Source of the DNA: Actinoplanes sp. DH11
GTDB lineage: Bacteria > Actinomycetota > Actinomycetes > Mycobacteriales > Micromonosporaceae
Direction of reading: 5' to 3'
Assembly: GCF_020873875.1 (NCBI RefSeq)
Contig: NZ_JAHWGU010000055.1
Span: 1 to 34,639, forward strand
DNA length: 34,639 nucleotides
Made by a program: the position numbers and the translations under genes. How positions within the stretch are numbered: the stretch's first letter is position 1; each line of letters starts with the position of its first letter. The notes beneath the pieces are model-generated. The model saw only the letters and a list, made by a program, of their open reading frames with translations, was not told the DNA's origin and ran no database searches. Shown here piece after piece: positions 1 to 7,341 of the stretch.

Positions 1-30
1 GGTCGGTGGGGGGAGGGTGGTGAGGGCTGG

Positions 31-84
31 CGGCCGGAGCTGCCGCCAGAGCGCGGCCGGAGCTGCCGCCAGAGCGCGGCCGGG
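31..84. repeat. 23-bp tandem repeat, about 2.4 copies
   Basis: A 23-base unit beginning CGGCCGGAGCTGCC starts at 31 and again at 54, and a third partial copy starts at 77. Each unit carries a GGCGGC/GCCGCC-type inverted repeat around a 7-base loop. The array lies in the non-coding leader upstream of the GH94 gene, or at the 3' end of a gene to the left that is outside the window. I see no convincing gene in 1-245. Confidence 0.8.
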
Positions 85-164
85 GCTTGTGGTTGAGCAG
101 GTTGTCGCGGCGCCGGCGAGCGCGGAGGCCGTGGACCGCCCGGCAATAACATCGACAGATTTCG

Positions 165-192
165 TTCGGGAGCGGTTACGGCGCGGTAAAAT
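165..192 (+). promoter_or_regulatory. Putative promoter of the GH94 gene
   Basis: A TAAAAT box at 187-192 stands out in GC-rich sequence and fits a -10 element. TTCGGG at 165-170, 16 bases upstream, is a poor but possible -35. The CebR-type operator begins 8 bases after the -10, about where transcription would start. Confidence 0.4.
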
Positions 193-200
193 GCGGCGAC

Positions 201-214
201 TGGGAGCGCTCCCA
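201..214 (+). promoter_or_regulatory. CebR-type operator (cellobiose repressor box)
   Basis: The perfect 14-base palindrome TGGGAGCGCTCCCA is identical to the box established for the LacI-family repressor CebR of Streptomyces, which is released by cello-oligosaccharides. It lies just downstream of the likely -10 and 32 bases before the start codon, so a bound repressor would block initiation. This is strong independent support for a cellobiose/cellodextrin role of the next gene. No cebR gene is in the window. Confidence 0.88.
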
Positions 215-245
215 AAGCGTCCCACAGACTCCGCGGGAGGACCTG

Positions 246-2678
246 TTGCGATACGGGCACTTCGATGACGATCAGCGCGAATACGTGATCGACCGGCCGG
301 ACACCCCGCTGCCGTGGATCAACTATCTCGGCACGGACGCGTACTTCGGCATCATCTCGAACACCGGCGGCGGGTATTCGTTCTATCGTGACGCCCGGCT
401 GCGCCGGCTCACCCGGTACCGCTACAACAACGCACCCCTGGACGTCGGCGGCCGCTATGTCTACGTCCGCGACGACGAGACCGGCGACTACTGGTCGCCC
501 ACCTGGCAGCCCACGCCGGAACGGGAGCTCGACGGGTACGAGTGCCGCCACGGCCTGTCGTACACGAAGATCGCCTCGTCCCGGGGGGGCATCGCGGCCG
601 AGACCCTCTACTTCGCGCCGCTAGGCGAGACCCTGGAGGTGTGGCGGGTCCGGGTCACCAACACCCGGGACACGCCCGCGGAGGTCTCGCTCTTCTCCTC
701 GATCGAGTTCTGTCTCTGGGACGCGCAGGACGACGCCACGAACTACCAGCGCAACTACTCGATCGGTCAGGTCGAGGTGGACGGTGGCGTGATCTACCAC
801 AAGACCGAGTACCGGGAACGCCGCGACCACTTCGCGTACTTCGCCTGCTCGGAGCCGGTGACCGGGTTCGACACGTCACGGGACGCGTTCCTCGGGCCGT
901 ACCGGGGCTGGGACCGCCCGCTCGCGGTGGAACGCGGTGCCTCCGGCGACTCGGTGGCGCACGGCTGGCAGCCGATCGGCAGTCACCACGTGCGGCTGTC
1001 GCTGAGCCCGGGCGAAACCCGTGAGGTCAACTTCGTGCTGGGGTACGCGGAGAACCCGCGGGACGCCAAGTTCGACCCGCCGGGCTCGCAGACGCTCAAC
1101 AAGACGTCGGTCCGGCCGGTGATCGAGCGGTGGCTGCGGCCGGAGACCGTCGAGCGGGGCCTGACGGATCTGCGCGCCTACTGGGACTCGCTGCTCGGGG
1201 TGCTGCAGGTGCGGACCTCGGACGCCGACACCGACCGGATGGTGAACATCTGGAACGCGTACCAGTGCCTTGTCACTTTCAACATGAGCCGGTCCGCCTC
1301 GCTCTACGAGTCAGGCATCGGCCGGGGCATGGGTTTCCGCGACTCCAACCAGGACCTGCTCGGTTTCGTGCACATGGTCCCGGAGCGCGCCCGGCAGCGG
1401 ATCCTGGACATCGCCTCGACCCAGAAGGAGACCGGCGGGGCGTACCACCAGTACCAGCCGCTCACCAAGCGCGGCAACAACGACATCGGCGAGGGATTCA
1501 ACGACGACCCGCTCTGGCTGATCCTCGGCGTCGGCGCGTACCTCAAGGAGACCGGCGACCTGTCGCTGCTCGACGAGCCGGTGCCGTTCGACAACGCGCC
1601 CGGCAGCGAGGTGCCGCTCCTCGAGCACCTGCGCCGCTCGTTGCGGTACACCCTGGACCGGCTGGGGCCGCACGGCCTGCCGCTGATCGGCCGCGCCGAC
1701 TGGAACGACTGCCTCAACCTGAACTGTTTCTCCGACACACCGGGCGAGCCGTTCCAGACCACCGAGAACGCGCACGGCGGTGTCGCCGAGTCGGTTTTCA
1801 TCGCCGGGTTGTTCGTGCTCGCCGCCAAGGAACTCGCCGGCATCGTGGCGCTGGTCGGCCGGGACGGCGAGCAGGTGGTGTACCGGGCCGCCGCGGAGAA
1901 GATGGCCGGCACCGTCGCCGAGCACGGCTGGGACGGCGCCTGGTTCCGCCGGGCGTACGACTTCCACGGCAACGTGATCGGCTCCGGGGAGAACGACGAG
2001 GGTCAGATCTTCATCGAACCGCAGGGGATCTGCGTGCTGGGCGGTGTCGGTCTCGACGACGGCCTGGCCGTCAAGGCGCTGGACAGCGTGGCGGAGCGGC
2101 TGGCCACCCCGCACGGCATCGTGCTGCAGCAGCCGGCGTACTCGGGGTACCGGATCGAGCTCGGGGAGATCTCCTCGTACCCGCCCGGCTACAAGGAGAA
2201 CGCCGGCATCTTCTGTCACACCAACCCGTGGATCATGATCGCCGAGGCGATGACCGGCAACGGCGATCGGGCGTACGACTACTACCGCCGGCTCAACCCG
2301 TCGGCGCGCGAGGTGATCAGCGAGGTGCACCGCTGTGAGCCGTACGTCTACGCGCAGATGATCGCCGGCAAGGACGCGCCGACACACGGCGAGGCGAAGA
2401 ACTCCTGGCTCTCCGGCACCGCCGCGTGGAACTACGTGGCGATCACGCAGTGGATCCTCGGCGTCCGGCCGGACTTCGAGGGGCTGCGGGTCGACCCGGT
2501 GCTGCCCGGCGACTGGACCGGTTTCGAGGTGACCCGCAGGTTCCGCGGCGCCACCTACGTCATCTCGGTGCGGGGTTCCGGCCGGCCGACCCGCCTCGTG
2601 GTGGACGGCGAGACCGTGCCCGGCAACCTGATCCCGGTCGCCGAGCCCGGCGCGGTGGTCCGGGTGGAAGCCTATTGA
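246..2678 (+). CDS. GH94 cellobiose/cellodextrin phosphorylase
   Basis: Predicted cytoplasmic inverting phosphorylase (810 aa) that splits cellobiose with phosphate into glucose 1-phosphate and glucose. The TTG start is set by GGGAGG five bases upstream and by the family-typical N-terminus MRYGHFDD. Residues R360, D366, W486 and D488 (in RADWNDC) match in identity and spacing the sugar-binding residues and catalytic acid known from Cellulomonas gilvus cellobiose phosphorylase. An N-terminal beta-sandwich (about 1-290) precedes the alpha/alpha-barrel, and the full length is normal for the family. The CebR-type box at 201-214 points to induction by cellobiose. It is monocistronic: its TGA directly abuts the stop of the convergent histidine kinase gene. 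Chitobiose or cellodextrin specificity cannot be excluded from sequence, but the operator favours cellobiose. Confidence 0.95.
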   Translation: MRYGHFDDDQREYVIDRPDTPLPWINYLGTDAYFGIISNTGGGYSFYRDARLRRLTRYRYNNAPLDVGGRYVYVRDDETGDYWSPTWQPTPERELDGYECRHGLSYTKIASSRGGIAAETLYFAPLGETLEVWRVRVTNTRDTPAEVSLFSSIEFCLWDAQDDATNYQRNYSIGQVEVDGGVIYHKTEYRERRDHFAYFACSEPVTGFDTSRDAFLGPYRGWDRPLAVERGASGDSVAHGWQPIGSHHVRLSLSPGETREVNFVLGYAENPRDAKFDPPGSQTLNKTSVRPVIERWLRPETVERGLTDLRAYWDSLLGVLQVRTSDADTDRMVNIWNAYQCLVTFNMSRSASLYESGIGRGMGFRDSNQDLLGFVHMVPERARQRILDIASTQKETGGAYHQYQPLTKRGNNDIGEGFNDDPLWLILGVGAYLKETGDLSLLDEPVPFDNAPGSEVPLLEHLRRSLRYTLDRLGPHGLPLIGRADWNDCLNLNCFSDTPGEPFQTTENAHGGVAESVFIAGLFVLAAKELAGIVALVGRDGEQVVYRAAAEKMAGTVAEHGWDGAWFRRAYDFHGNVIGSGENDEGQIFIEPQGICVLGGVGLDDGLAVKALDSVAERLATPHGIVLQQPAYSGYRIELGEISSYPPGYKENAGIFCHTNPWIMIAEAMTGNGDRAYDYYRRLNPSAREVISEVHRCEPYVYAQMIAGKDAPTHGEAKNSWLSGTAAWNYVAITQWILGVRPDFEGLRVDPVLPGDWTGFEVTRRFRGATYVISVRGSGRPTRLVVDGETVPGNLIPVAEPGAVVRVEAY

Positions 2679-4208
2679 TCACTTCACCGCGGGCAGCGTG
2701 AAGACCAGGCGGGCGCCATCGGTGCGGGACGTGTCCAGCTCGATGGCGCCGCCGTGGTGCTCGACCACCTTCTTGCACAGGGCCAGGCCGATACCCGTAC
2801 CGCTGTAGCTCTCCCGGGGGTGCAGCCGCTGGAAGATCACGAAGATCTTGTCGGCGAACTCGGGCTCGATGCCGATCCCGTTGTCCTGCACCGCGAACGT
2901 CCAGACCCCGTCCGCCTCGTCAGCGGTGATCTCGATGAGGGGCGCCACGCCCGGCCGGCGGAACTTGATCGCGTTGTTGATCAGGTTTTGCCACAGCATG
3001 GTCAGCAGTGTGGTGTCGCCGGTGACGGCGGGCAGTTCCGGCCGGACGATCCGGGCGTCGCTCTCCTCGATCGTCATCGCCAGGCTCTGTTCCACCTGGT
3101 CGAGCACCCGGTTCAGGTCGACCTCCTGCGCGCTGTCGTAGACCCGGCCGATCCGGGAGAACGTCAGCAGGTCGTTGATCAGCCGCTGCATCCGGGTCGC
3201 GCCGTCCACGGCGAACTCGATGTACTTCTGCGCGCGGTCGTCCAGCTCGCCCGCGTACCGCCGCTGCAACATCTGGCAGAAGGACGCCACCTTGCGCAGC
3301 GGCTCCTGGAGGTCGTGCGAGGCGACGTAGGCGAACTGTTCCAGGTCGGCGTTGGACCGCCGCAGCTCGGCCTGGACCTGTTCGCTGGTGTTCAGCGCGT
3401 CCACCAGCCGGTGCCGCATCGCCTCGACGTCGCGGCCCAGCTGCGCCACGTCGGCCGGTCCCTGCGGGGTGAGCCGGTGCTCGAAGTCCCCGCCGGCGAC
3501 CTGCCGCACCCCGTGACCGATCCGGGTCAGAGGCCCGAGCACCGCCACCCGCACCAGCACCGCCGTCCCGGCGACCAGCAGGAGCAGCAGGGCGATCAGG
3601 CCCAGGAAGATTCCGTCGCGGACGCTGCGGGACTCGCTGAGCGCGGTACGGGCGTCGTCGCGAGCCGTGACCAGACGCTGATCCAGCGCGTCCAGCCGGG
3701 CACCGACCGCGTCGAAGGCGGCCCGGTCCAGCTCGGCCGTGCCGGCCGGGTCCAGCTCGGCCGTGCCGGTCCCGCGCTCCACCAGCGGGTCGGCGACCGT
3801 GTCCCGCCAGCCGGCGGCCAGCCCCTCGACCTCGCCGAGTTCGGCGAGGATCGGCTGCTCCCCGGCGAGCAGGGTGCGCAGCTGCGCACCGGCCGCCTGC
3901 TCGGCGGCGACGCCCTGCCGGTAGGTGTCGAGGAACTCCGGGTCACCACTGAGCAGGTAGCCGCGGACGCCCGACTCCTGATCACGCAGGGCCACGTCGA
4001 ACTGGACGACGGCGGTCCGGGCCGGCGAGATCCGGTCGGCGAGCCGGTTGGAGACGGAACTGGTCCGGTTCAGCGCCTGGGCGCCGACGACCGTGCCGAC
4101 GAGGATCAGCGCGACCATCGTGAGCAGCACCGAGGCGAACCAGCGCCGGGTCGTCCAGCGCGCGGACAGCAAACCGATCCGTAGCACAGGAGCACCGTAC
4201 GCGAGCAT
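2679..4208 (-). CDS. CHASE3-type membrane sensor histidine kinase
   Basis: A 509-aa sensor kinase. TM1 is about residues 24-46. An extracytoplasmic CHASE3-like helical domain (about 48-195, with the typical DQESGVRGYLLSGDPEF stretch) follows, then TM2 (198-222) and HAMP (about 223-275). The HisKA domain has phospho-acceptor H298 in SHDLQEPLRKV. The ATPase domain has an N-box (NLINNAIKF, 408-416), a G1 box (DNGIGIE) and a G2 box (GTGIGLAL). These domains resemble phytochrome-type kinases. No response regulator lies nearby, so it is an orphan. It follows the FAH gene by 21 bases on the same strand, with no clear ribosome site. A short in-frame duplication (GTAELD twice) lies in the sensor domain. 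The ligand is unknown. Confidence 0.93.
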   Translation of the reverse strand: MLAYGAPVLRIGLLSARWTTRRWFASVLLTMVALILVGTVVGAQALNRTSSVSNRLADRISPARTAVVQFDVALRDQESGVRGYLLSGDPEFLDTYRQGVAAEQAAGAQLRTLLAGEQPILAELGEVEGLAAGWRDTVADPLVERGTGTAELDPAGTAELDRAAFDAVGARLDALDQRLVTARDDARTALSESRSVRDGIFLGLIALLLLLVAGTAVLVRVAVLGPLTRIGHGVRQVAGGDFEHRLTPQGPADVAQLGRDVEAMRHRLVDALNTSEQVQAELRRSNADLEQFAYVASHDLQEPLRKVASFCQMLQRRYAGELDDRAQKYIEFAVDGATRMQRLINDLLTFSRIGRVYDSAQEVDLNRVLDQVEQSLAMTIEESDARIVRPELPAVTGDTTLLTMLWQNLINNAIKFRRPGVAPLIEITADEADGVWTFAVQDNGIGIEPEFADKIFVIFQRLHPRESYSGTGIGLALCKKVVEHHGGAIELDTSRTDGARLVFTLPAVK

Positions 4209-4229
4209 GATCGATGCTGCCGGGGACGG

Positions 4230-5069
4230 TCAGCCCTTCAGCACGCTGCGCTGCCGGCCGAGCCCGTCGATCTCCATCTCCACGACGTCGCCGGCCTTCA
4301 GGTAGGGGAACCGGCCGGAGAGCGCCACCCCCGCCGGCGTGCCCGTGTTGATCAGGTCGCCCGGCTCCAGCACGGTGAACTGGGAGAGGTGCCAGATCAG
4401 GTACCCGACGTCGAAGATCATGTCGGCGGTGCTGGAGTCCTGCCGCGGCTCGCCGTTCACCCAGGAGCGCAGGCGCAGCGGGAAGGTCAGCTCGTCCGGG
4501 GTGACGAGCCACGGGCCGAGCGGGTTGAACGTCTCGCACGACTTGCCCTTGGACCACTGGCCGCCGGAGCGGGTGAACTGGTAGTCCCGCTCGGAGATGT
4601 CGTCGGAGAGCACGAAACCGGCGATGTGCGCGGCCGCCTGCCCGGGAGACTCCAGGTAGCGGGCGGTCCGGCCGATCACCACGCCCAGCTCCACCTCCCA
4701 GTCGGTCCGGGTCGCGCCGGGCGGCACCAGCACGTCGTCCTCCGGGCCGATCACGGTGTTCGGCGCCTTGTGGAACAGGATCGGCTCGGCCGGCGGCTCC
4801 GCGCCGGACTCGGCGGCGTGCGCGGCGTAGTTCTGGCCGATGCAGATCACCGCGCCGGGCCGGGCGACGGGCGCGCCGATCCGGCTGCTGTCGACGCCGG
4901 CCGGCGGCAGTTGCGCGGGGTCGCCACGGAAGCCGCCGTCGGCCAGGAACTCGGCGTCGATGTCGGGGGTGACGGGGGAGAGGTCGAACAGTTCGCCGCC
5001 GGCGTAGAGCACCGGGCGTTCGTGGCCGGGCGGGCCGACACGGAGGTATCGCACAGCAGCTCCGTCCAT
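4230..5069 (-). CDS. Fumarylacetoacetate hydrolase (FAH) family enzyme
   Basis: A 279-aa cytoplasmic FAH-fold enzyme, the normal length for the family. Family hallmarks are IGQNYAAHAAE (77-87), the metal ligands E125 and E127 in DWEVELGVVIG with D156 in LSDDISERD, GQWSKGKSCETFNPLGPW, and NTGTPAGV near the C-terminus. Known members cleave or hydrate beta-diketo acids, for example 2,4-diketo-3-deoxy-L-fuconate hydrolase or 2-hydroxyhepta-2,4-diene-1,7-dioate isomerase. It lies downstream of an aldo/keto reductase of the aldose-dehydrogenase type on the same strand. That fits an oxidative fucose-like sugar pathway, although the lactonase and dehydratase are absent here. The exact substrate is inference. 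The start is ATG at 5069, directly after a tandem repeat array. Confidence 0.92.
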   Translation of the reverse strand: MDGAAVRYLRVGPPGHERPVLYAGGELFDLSPVTPDIDAEFLADGGFRGDPAQLPPAGVDSSRIGAPVARPGAVICIGQNYAAHAAESGAEPPAEPILFHKAPNTVIGPEDDVLVPPGATRTDWEVELGVVIGRTARYLESPGQAAAHIAGFVLSDDISERDYQFTRSGGQWSKGKSCETFNPLGPWLVTPDELTFPLRLRSWVNGEPRQDSSTADMIFDVGYLIWHLSQFTVLEPGDLINTGTPAGVALSGRFPYLKAGDVVEMEIDGLGRQRSVLKG

Positions 5070-5072
5070 CGG

Positions 5073-5225
5073 GATCAGCGGGGATTCGCGGGAAATGAGC
5101 GGGACATGAGGATCAGCTGGGATTCGCGGGAAATGAGCGGGACATGAGGATCAGCTGGGATTCGCGGGAAATGAGCGGGACATGAGCGGGACATGGGGAT
5201 CAGCGGGGTTGGCGGGACATAGGCA
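5073..5225. repeat. 38-bp tandem repeat, 3 copies plus degenerate copies
   Basis: A 38-base unit (GATCAGC..GGGATTCGCGGG..GAGCGGGACATGAG) starts at 5073, 5111 and 5149. Shortened, diverged units follow at about 5198 and 5224. The last one is the 3' end of the aldo/keto reductase gene: its stop triplet (TCA on this strand, 5226-5228) lies in the repeat motif ATCAGCGGGG. The array fills the whole intergenic gap to the FAH gene. 38 is not a multiple of 3, and there are no spacers, so it is not a CRISPR array. Confidence 0.9.
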
Positions 5226-6203
5226 TCAGCGGGGGTACGCAGGGACAGGGGTCGCACGGTCCAGCAGCCAGGCGTCGGCCAGGTCACGCCAGAGCGCCCC
5301 GGGGATCGGCACCGCCGCCATCGCCGCCGCGTCCGCGGCCTCCTCCGGTGAACGCATCCCCACCAGCACCGACACCACCGCCGGATGCCCGAGCGGGAAC
5401 TGCACGGCCGCCGCGCGCAGCGGCACGCCGTGCCGTTCGCAGAGCCGGGCCATCGCCTGTGCCCGGGCCACCACCGTGGGTGCGGCGGGCCGGTAGTCGA
5501 AGGTCGCCGCCCGCACCGGGTCGGCCAGGACACCGGAGTTGTAGACGCCGCCGACGATCACCGAGACGCCGCGGCGCTCGCACTCGGGCAGCAGGTCGGC
5601 GAGGGCGGACTGGTCGAGCAGCGTGTAGCGCCCGGCCAGCAGGACGCAGTCGAGAAGGCCGGTACGGACCAGGTCGGTGAGCATCGCGGACTGGTTCATG
5701 CCGGCCGAGACCGCCCGGATCGCGCCGTCCTTGCGCAGGCCGGCCAGGGCGGGCAGGGCGTGCCCCATCGCCTCGGTGAAGTGGTCGTCCGGATCGTGCA
5801 GGTGCAGGACGTCGATCCGGCCCAGCCGTTCCAGGCTGTCGCGGTAGGCGGCGTGGACGCCCGCGGCGGAGAAGTCGAAGACGGGCACCCGGCCGGTGGG
5901 TTCGGCCCAGACGCCTGGCTCGGCCGCGACGCCGGGCACCAGGCGCCGGCCCACCTTGGTGGAGAGCGTGAACCCGTCGCGCCCGCGCAGGGCGGCGCCG
6001 GCCCTGAGTTCGGAGAGGCCGGCGCCGTAGAACGGCGCGGTGTCGAAGAACCGCACCCCCGCGTTCCAGGCCGCGTCGATCGCCGCCGCCGCCGTCTCGT
6101 CACCGACCGGGGCGTAGAGGCCGCCGATCGGGGCCAGGCCCATGCCGAGCCGGGTGACCGCGACGCCGGTGCCGCCCAGCTCCACTTTCTCGAACGGGTT
6201 CAC
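5226..6203 (-). CDS. Aldo/keto reductase, aldose (fucose-type) dehydrogenase subgroup
   Basis: A 325-aa (beta/alpha)8 NADP-linked oxidoreductase. The catalytic tetrad is visible as D54 and Y59 (FFDTAPFYG), K83 (STKVGR) and H136 (LHLHDPDD). The pattern FFDTAPFYGAGLSELRAG with FDFSAAG resembles the D-threo-aldose/L-fucose 1-dehydrogenase subgroup, which oxidises sugars to lactones. The start is GTG at 6203 with weak Shine-Dalgarno potential. The FAH-family gene follows on the same strand across a repeat array, suggesting a shared sugar-acid pathway (inference). Its stop codon is embedded in the last, diverged unit of that array. Confidence 0.92.
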   Translation of the reverse strand: MNPFEKVELGGTGVAVTRLGMGLAPIGGLYAPVGDETAAAAIDAAWNAGVRFFDTAPFYGAGLSELRAGAALRGRDGFTLSTKVGRRLVPGVAAEPGVWAEPTGRVPVFDFSAAGVHAAYRDSLERLGRIDVLHLHDPDDHFTEAMGHALPALAGLRKDGAIRAVSAGMNQSAMLTDLVRTGLLDCVLLAGRYTLLDQSALADLLPECERRGVSVIVGGVYNSGVLADPVRAATFDYRPAAPTVVARAQAMARLCERHGVPLRAAAVQFPLGHPAVVSVLVGMRSPEEAADAAAMAAVPIPGALWRDLADAWLLDRATPVPAYPR

Positions 6204-6240
6204 CCCAGTTGTTTAACGGTGATCGATGTCGCGGTCAACC
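6204..6240 (-). promoter_or_regulatory. Putative promoter/operator of the aldo/keto reductase gene
   Basis: Read on the minus strand, TTGACC is followed after 16 bases by TTAAAC, a plausible -35/-10 pair in an AT-richer patch. The inverted arms AACGGT and ACCGTT, 17 bases apart, flank the pair and could bind a repressor. No regulator is identified. Confidence 0.35.
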
Positions 6241-6294
6241 GTTTCAGGGACACAGCGTGCACGCATCGTCGCTTTCGGTCGTCTTCAAGCAGGG

Positions 6295-6390
6295 GGAGCC
6301 GCAGCAGCATCGGGCCCGGGATCACCGGAGCCGCAGCAGCACCAGGCCCCGGATCACCGGAGCCGCGGCAGCACCTTGGCCCCGAACGTC
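6295..6390. repeat. 32-bp tandem repeat, 3 copies, overlapping a gene 3' end
   Basis: GGAGCCGCAGCAGCA and following bases recur with a period of exactly 32 (GGAGCC at 6295, 6327 and 6359). The rightmost unit is the coding 3' end of the LLM oxidoreductase with its stop triplet at 6354-6356. The other units are non-coding extra copies, one of which repeats the stop triplet. 32 is not a multiple of 3, so the extra stops are in another frame. Confidence 0.85.
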
Positions 6391-7310
6391 TCGATGAACG
6401 GGCCCAGGTCCTGCCCGACGTGGTGCAGGTAGATCCGGTCGAACCCCAGGTCGGCGTAGCCCCGCAGCAGCTCGACGTGCTTCTCCAGGTCGGCGGAGAC
6501 GTTGACGACCTCGCGGACCTGCTCGATCGTCACCTTCTCGGAGACCACGTCGAACTCCTCGGCGGTGGCCAGGTCCCAGCAGACCGGCGGCGGGAAGATG
6601 TTGCTGCGCCACTGCTCGTGGGCGATCGACTCGGCCGCCGCCTCGGTCGGCGCCCAGCTCAGGTGCACCTGGAGGTTGATCGGCCCGCGGCCGCCGGCAT
6701 CCCGGTACGCGGCGATCACCTCGCGCAGCCGCTCCTCGGGGGCGTTGACCGTCACCAGTCCGTCCGCCCACTCGGCGCACCACCGCGCGGTCGCCACGCT
6801 CACCGCCGCGCCGATCAGCGGAGGCGGCGTCTCCGGGCGGGTCCAGACCCGGGCCCGGTCGACGGTGACCAGGCCGTCCCGGGAGACCACCTCGCCGCGC
6901 AGCAGGTCGCGCATCACGTCCACGCTCTCGCGCAGCCGGGCGTTGCGGACCTCCTTGCGCGGCCAGGCCTCGCCCGTGATGTGCTCGTTGCTGAACTCAC
7001 CACTGCCCAGCGCGGCCCAGAACCGGCCCGGGAACATCGAGCCGAGGGTGCCGATCGCCTGCGCGATGATCGCCGGGTGGTAGCGCTGACCGGGTGCGTT
7101 CACCACGCCGAACGACAGGTTGGTCGCCTGGAGTGCGGCGCCGAGCCAGGACCAGGCGAAGCCTGACTGGCCCTGCCGGGCACTCCACGGCGAGAAGTGG
7201 TCGGAACACATCGCGGCCTGGAAGCCGGCGCGTTCGGCGGCGATCACCGCCCGGAGGAGGTCACCGGGCGGGATCTGCTCGTGCGAGGCGTGGATGCCGT
7301 ACTCGGTCAT
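6354..7310 (-). CDS. LLM-class flavin/F420-dependent oxidoreductase
   Basis: A 318-aa luciferase-like monooxygenase-fold enzyme, cytoplasmic. The start (CSDHFSPW), the stretch LGSGEFSNEHITGEAWPRKEVRNARLRES and the barrel length match the group close to F420-dependent glucose-6-phosphate dehydrogenase. In particular it resembles the TIGR03885-like probable FMN/non-F420 subgroup, so cofactor choice (FMN or F420) is open. The ATG start has AGGGGG a few bases upstream. It follows the copper monooxygenase-like lipoprotein gene by 31 bases on the same strand and may be cotranscribed. The 3' end is part of a 32-bp tandem array that continues downstream. Confidence 0.9.
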   Translation of the reverse strand: MTEYGIHASHEQIPPGDLLRAVIAAERAGFQAAMCSDHFSPWSARQGQSGFAWSWLGAALQATNLSFGVVNAPGQRYHPAIIAQAIGTLGSMFPGRFWAALGSGEFSNEHITGEAWPRKEVRNARLRESVDVMRDLLRGEVVSRDGLVTVDRARVWTRPETPPPLIGAAVSVATARWCAEWADGLVTVNAPEERLREVIAAYRDAGGRGPINLQVHLSWAPTEAAAESIAHEQWRSNIFPPPVCWDLATAEEFDVVSEKVTIEQVREVVNVSADLEKHVELLRGYADLGFDRIYLHHVGQDLGPFIETFGAKVLPRLR

Positions 7311-7341
7311 GACCCCCTGTTACCCAGCCGGACGGTGTTGT

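Noticed and set aside
17..268. 83-codon open frame at the left edge
   Set aside because: Runs through the tandem repeat, the promoter and the CebR operator into the GH94 gene; no protein features.
5073..5225. CRISPR-like short direct repeats
   Set aside because: Units are directly adjacent with no spacers of unique sequence, and no cas genes are present. The same holds for the 20-, 30-, 32- and 120-bp arrays.
5385..7166. Long open frame on the plus strand (593 codons) opposite the AKR and LLM genes
   Set aside because: Arg/Gly/Ala/Val-rich composition with no family motif, fully antisense to two clear genes; a GC-rich shadow. Similar long antisense frames at 2754-4184, 18495-20450 and 20227-22146 were rejected for the same reason.
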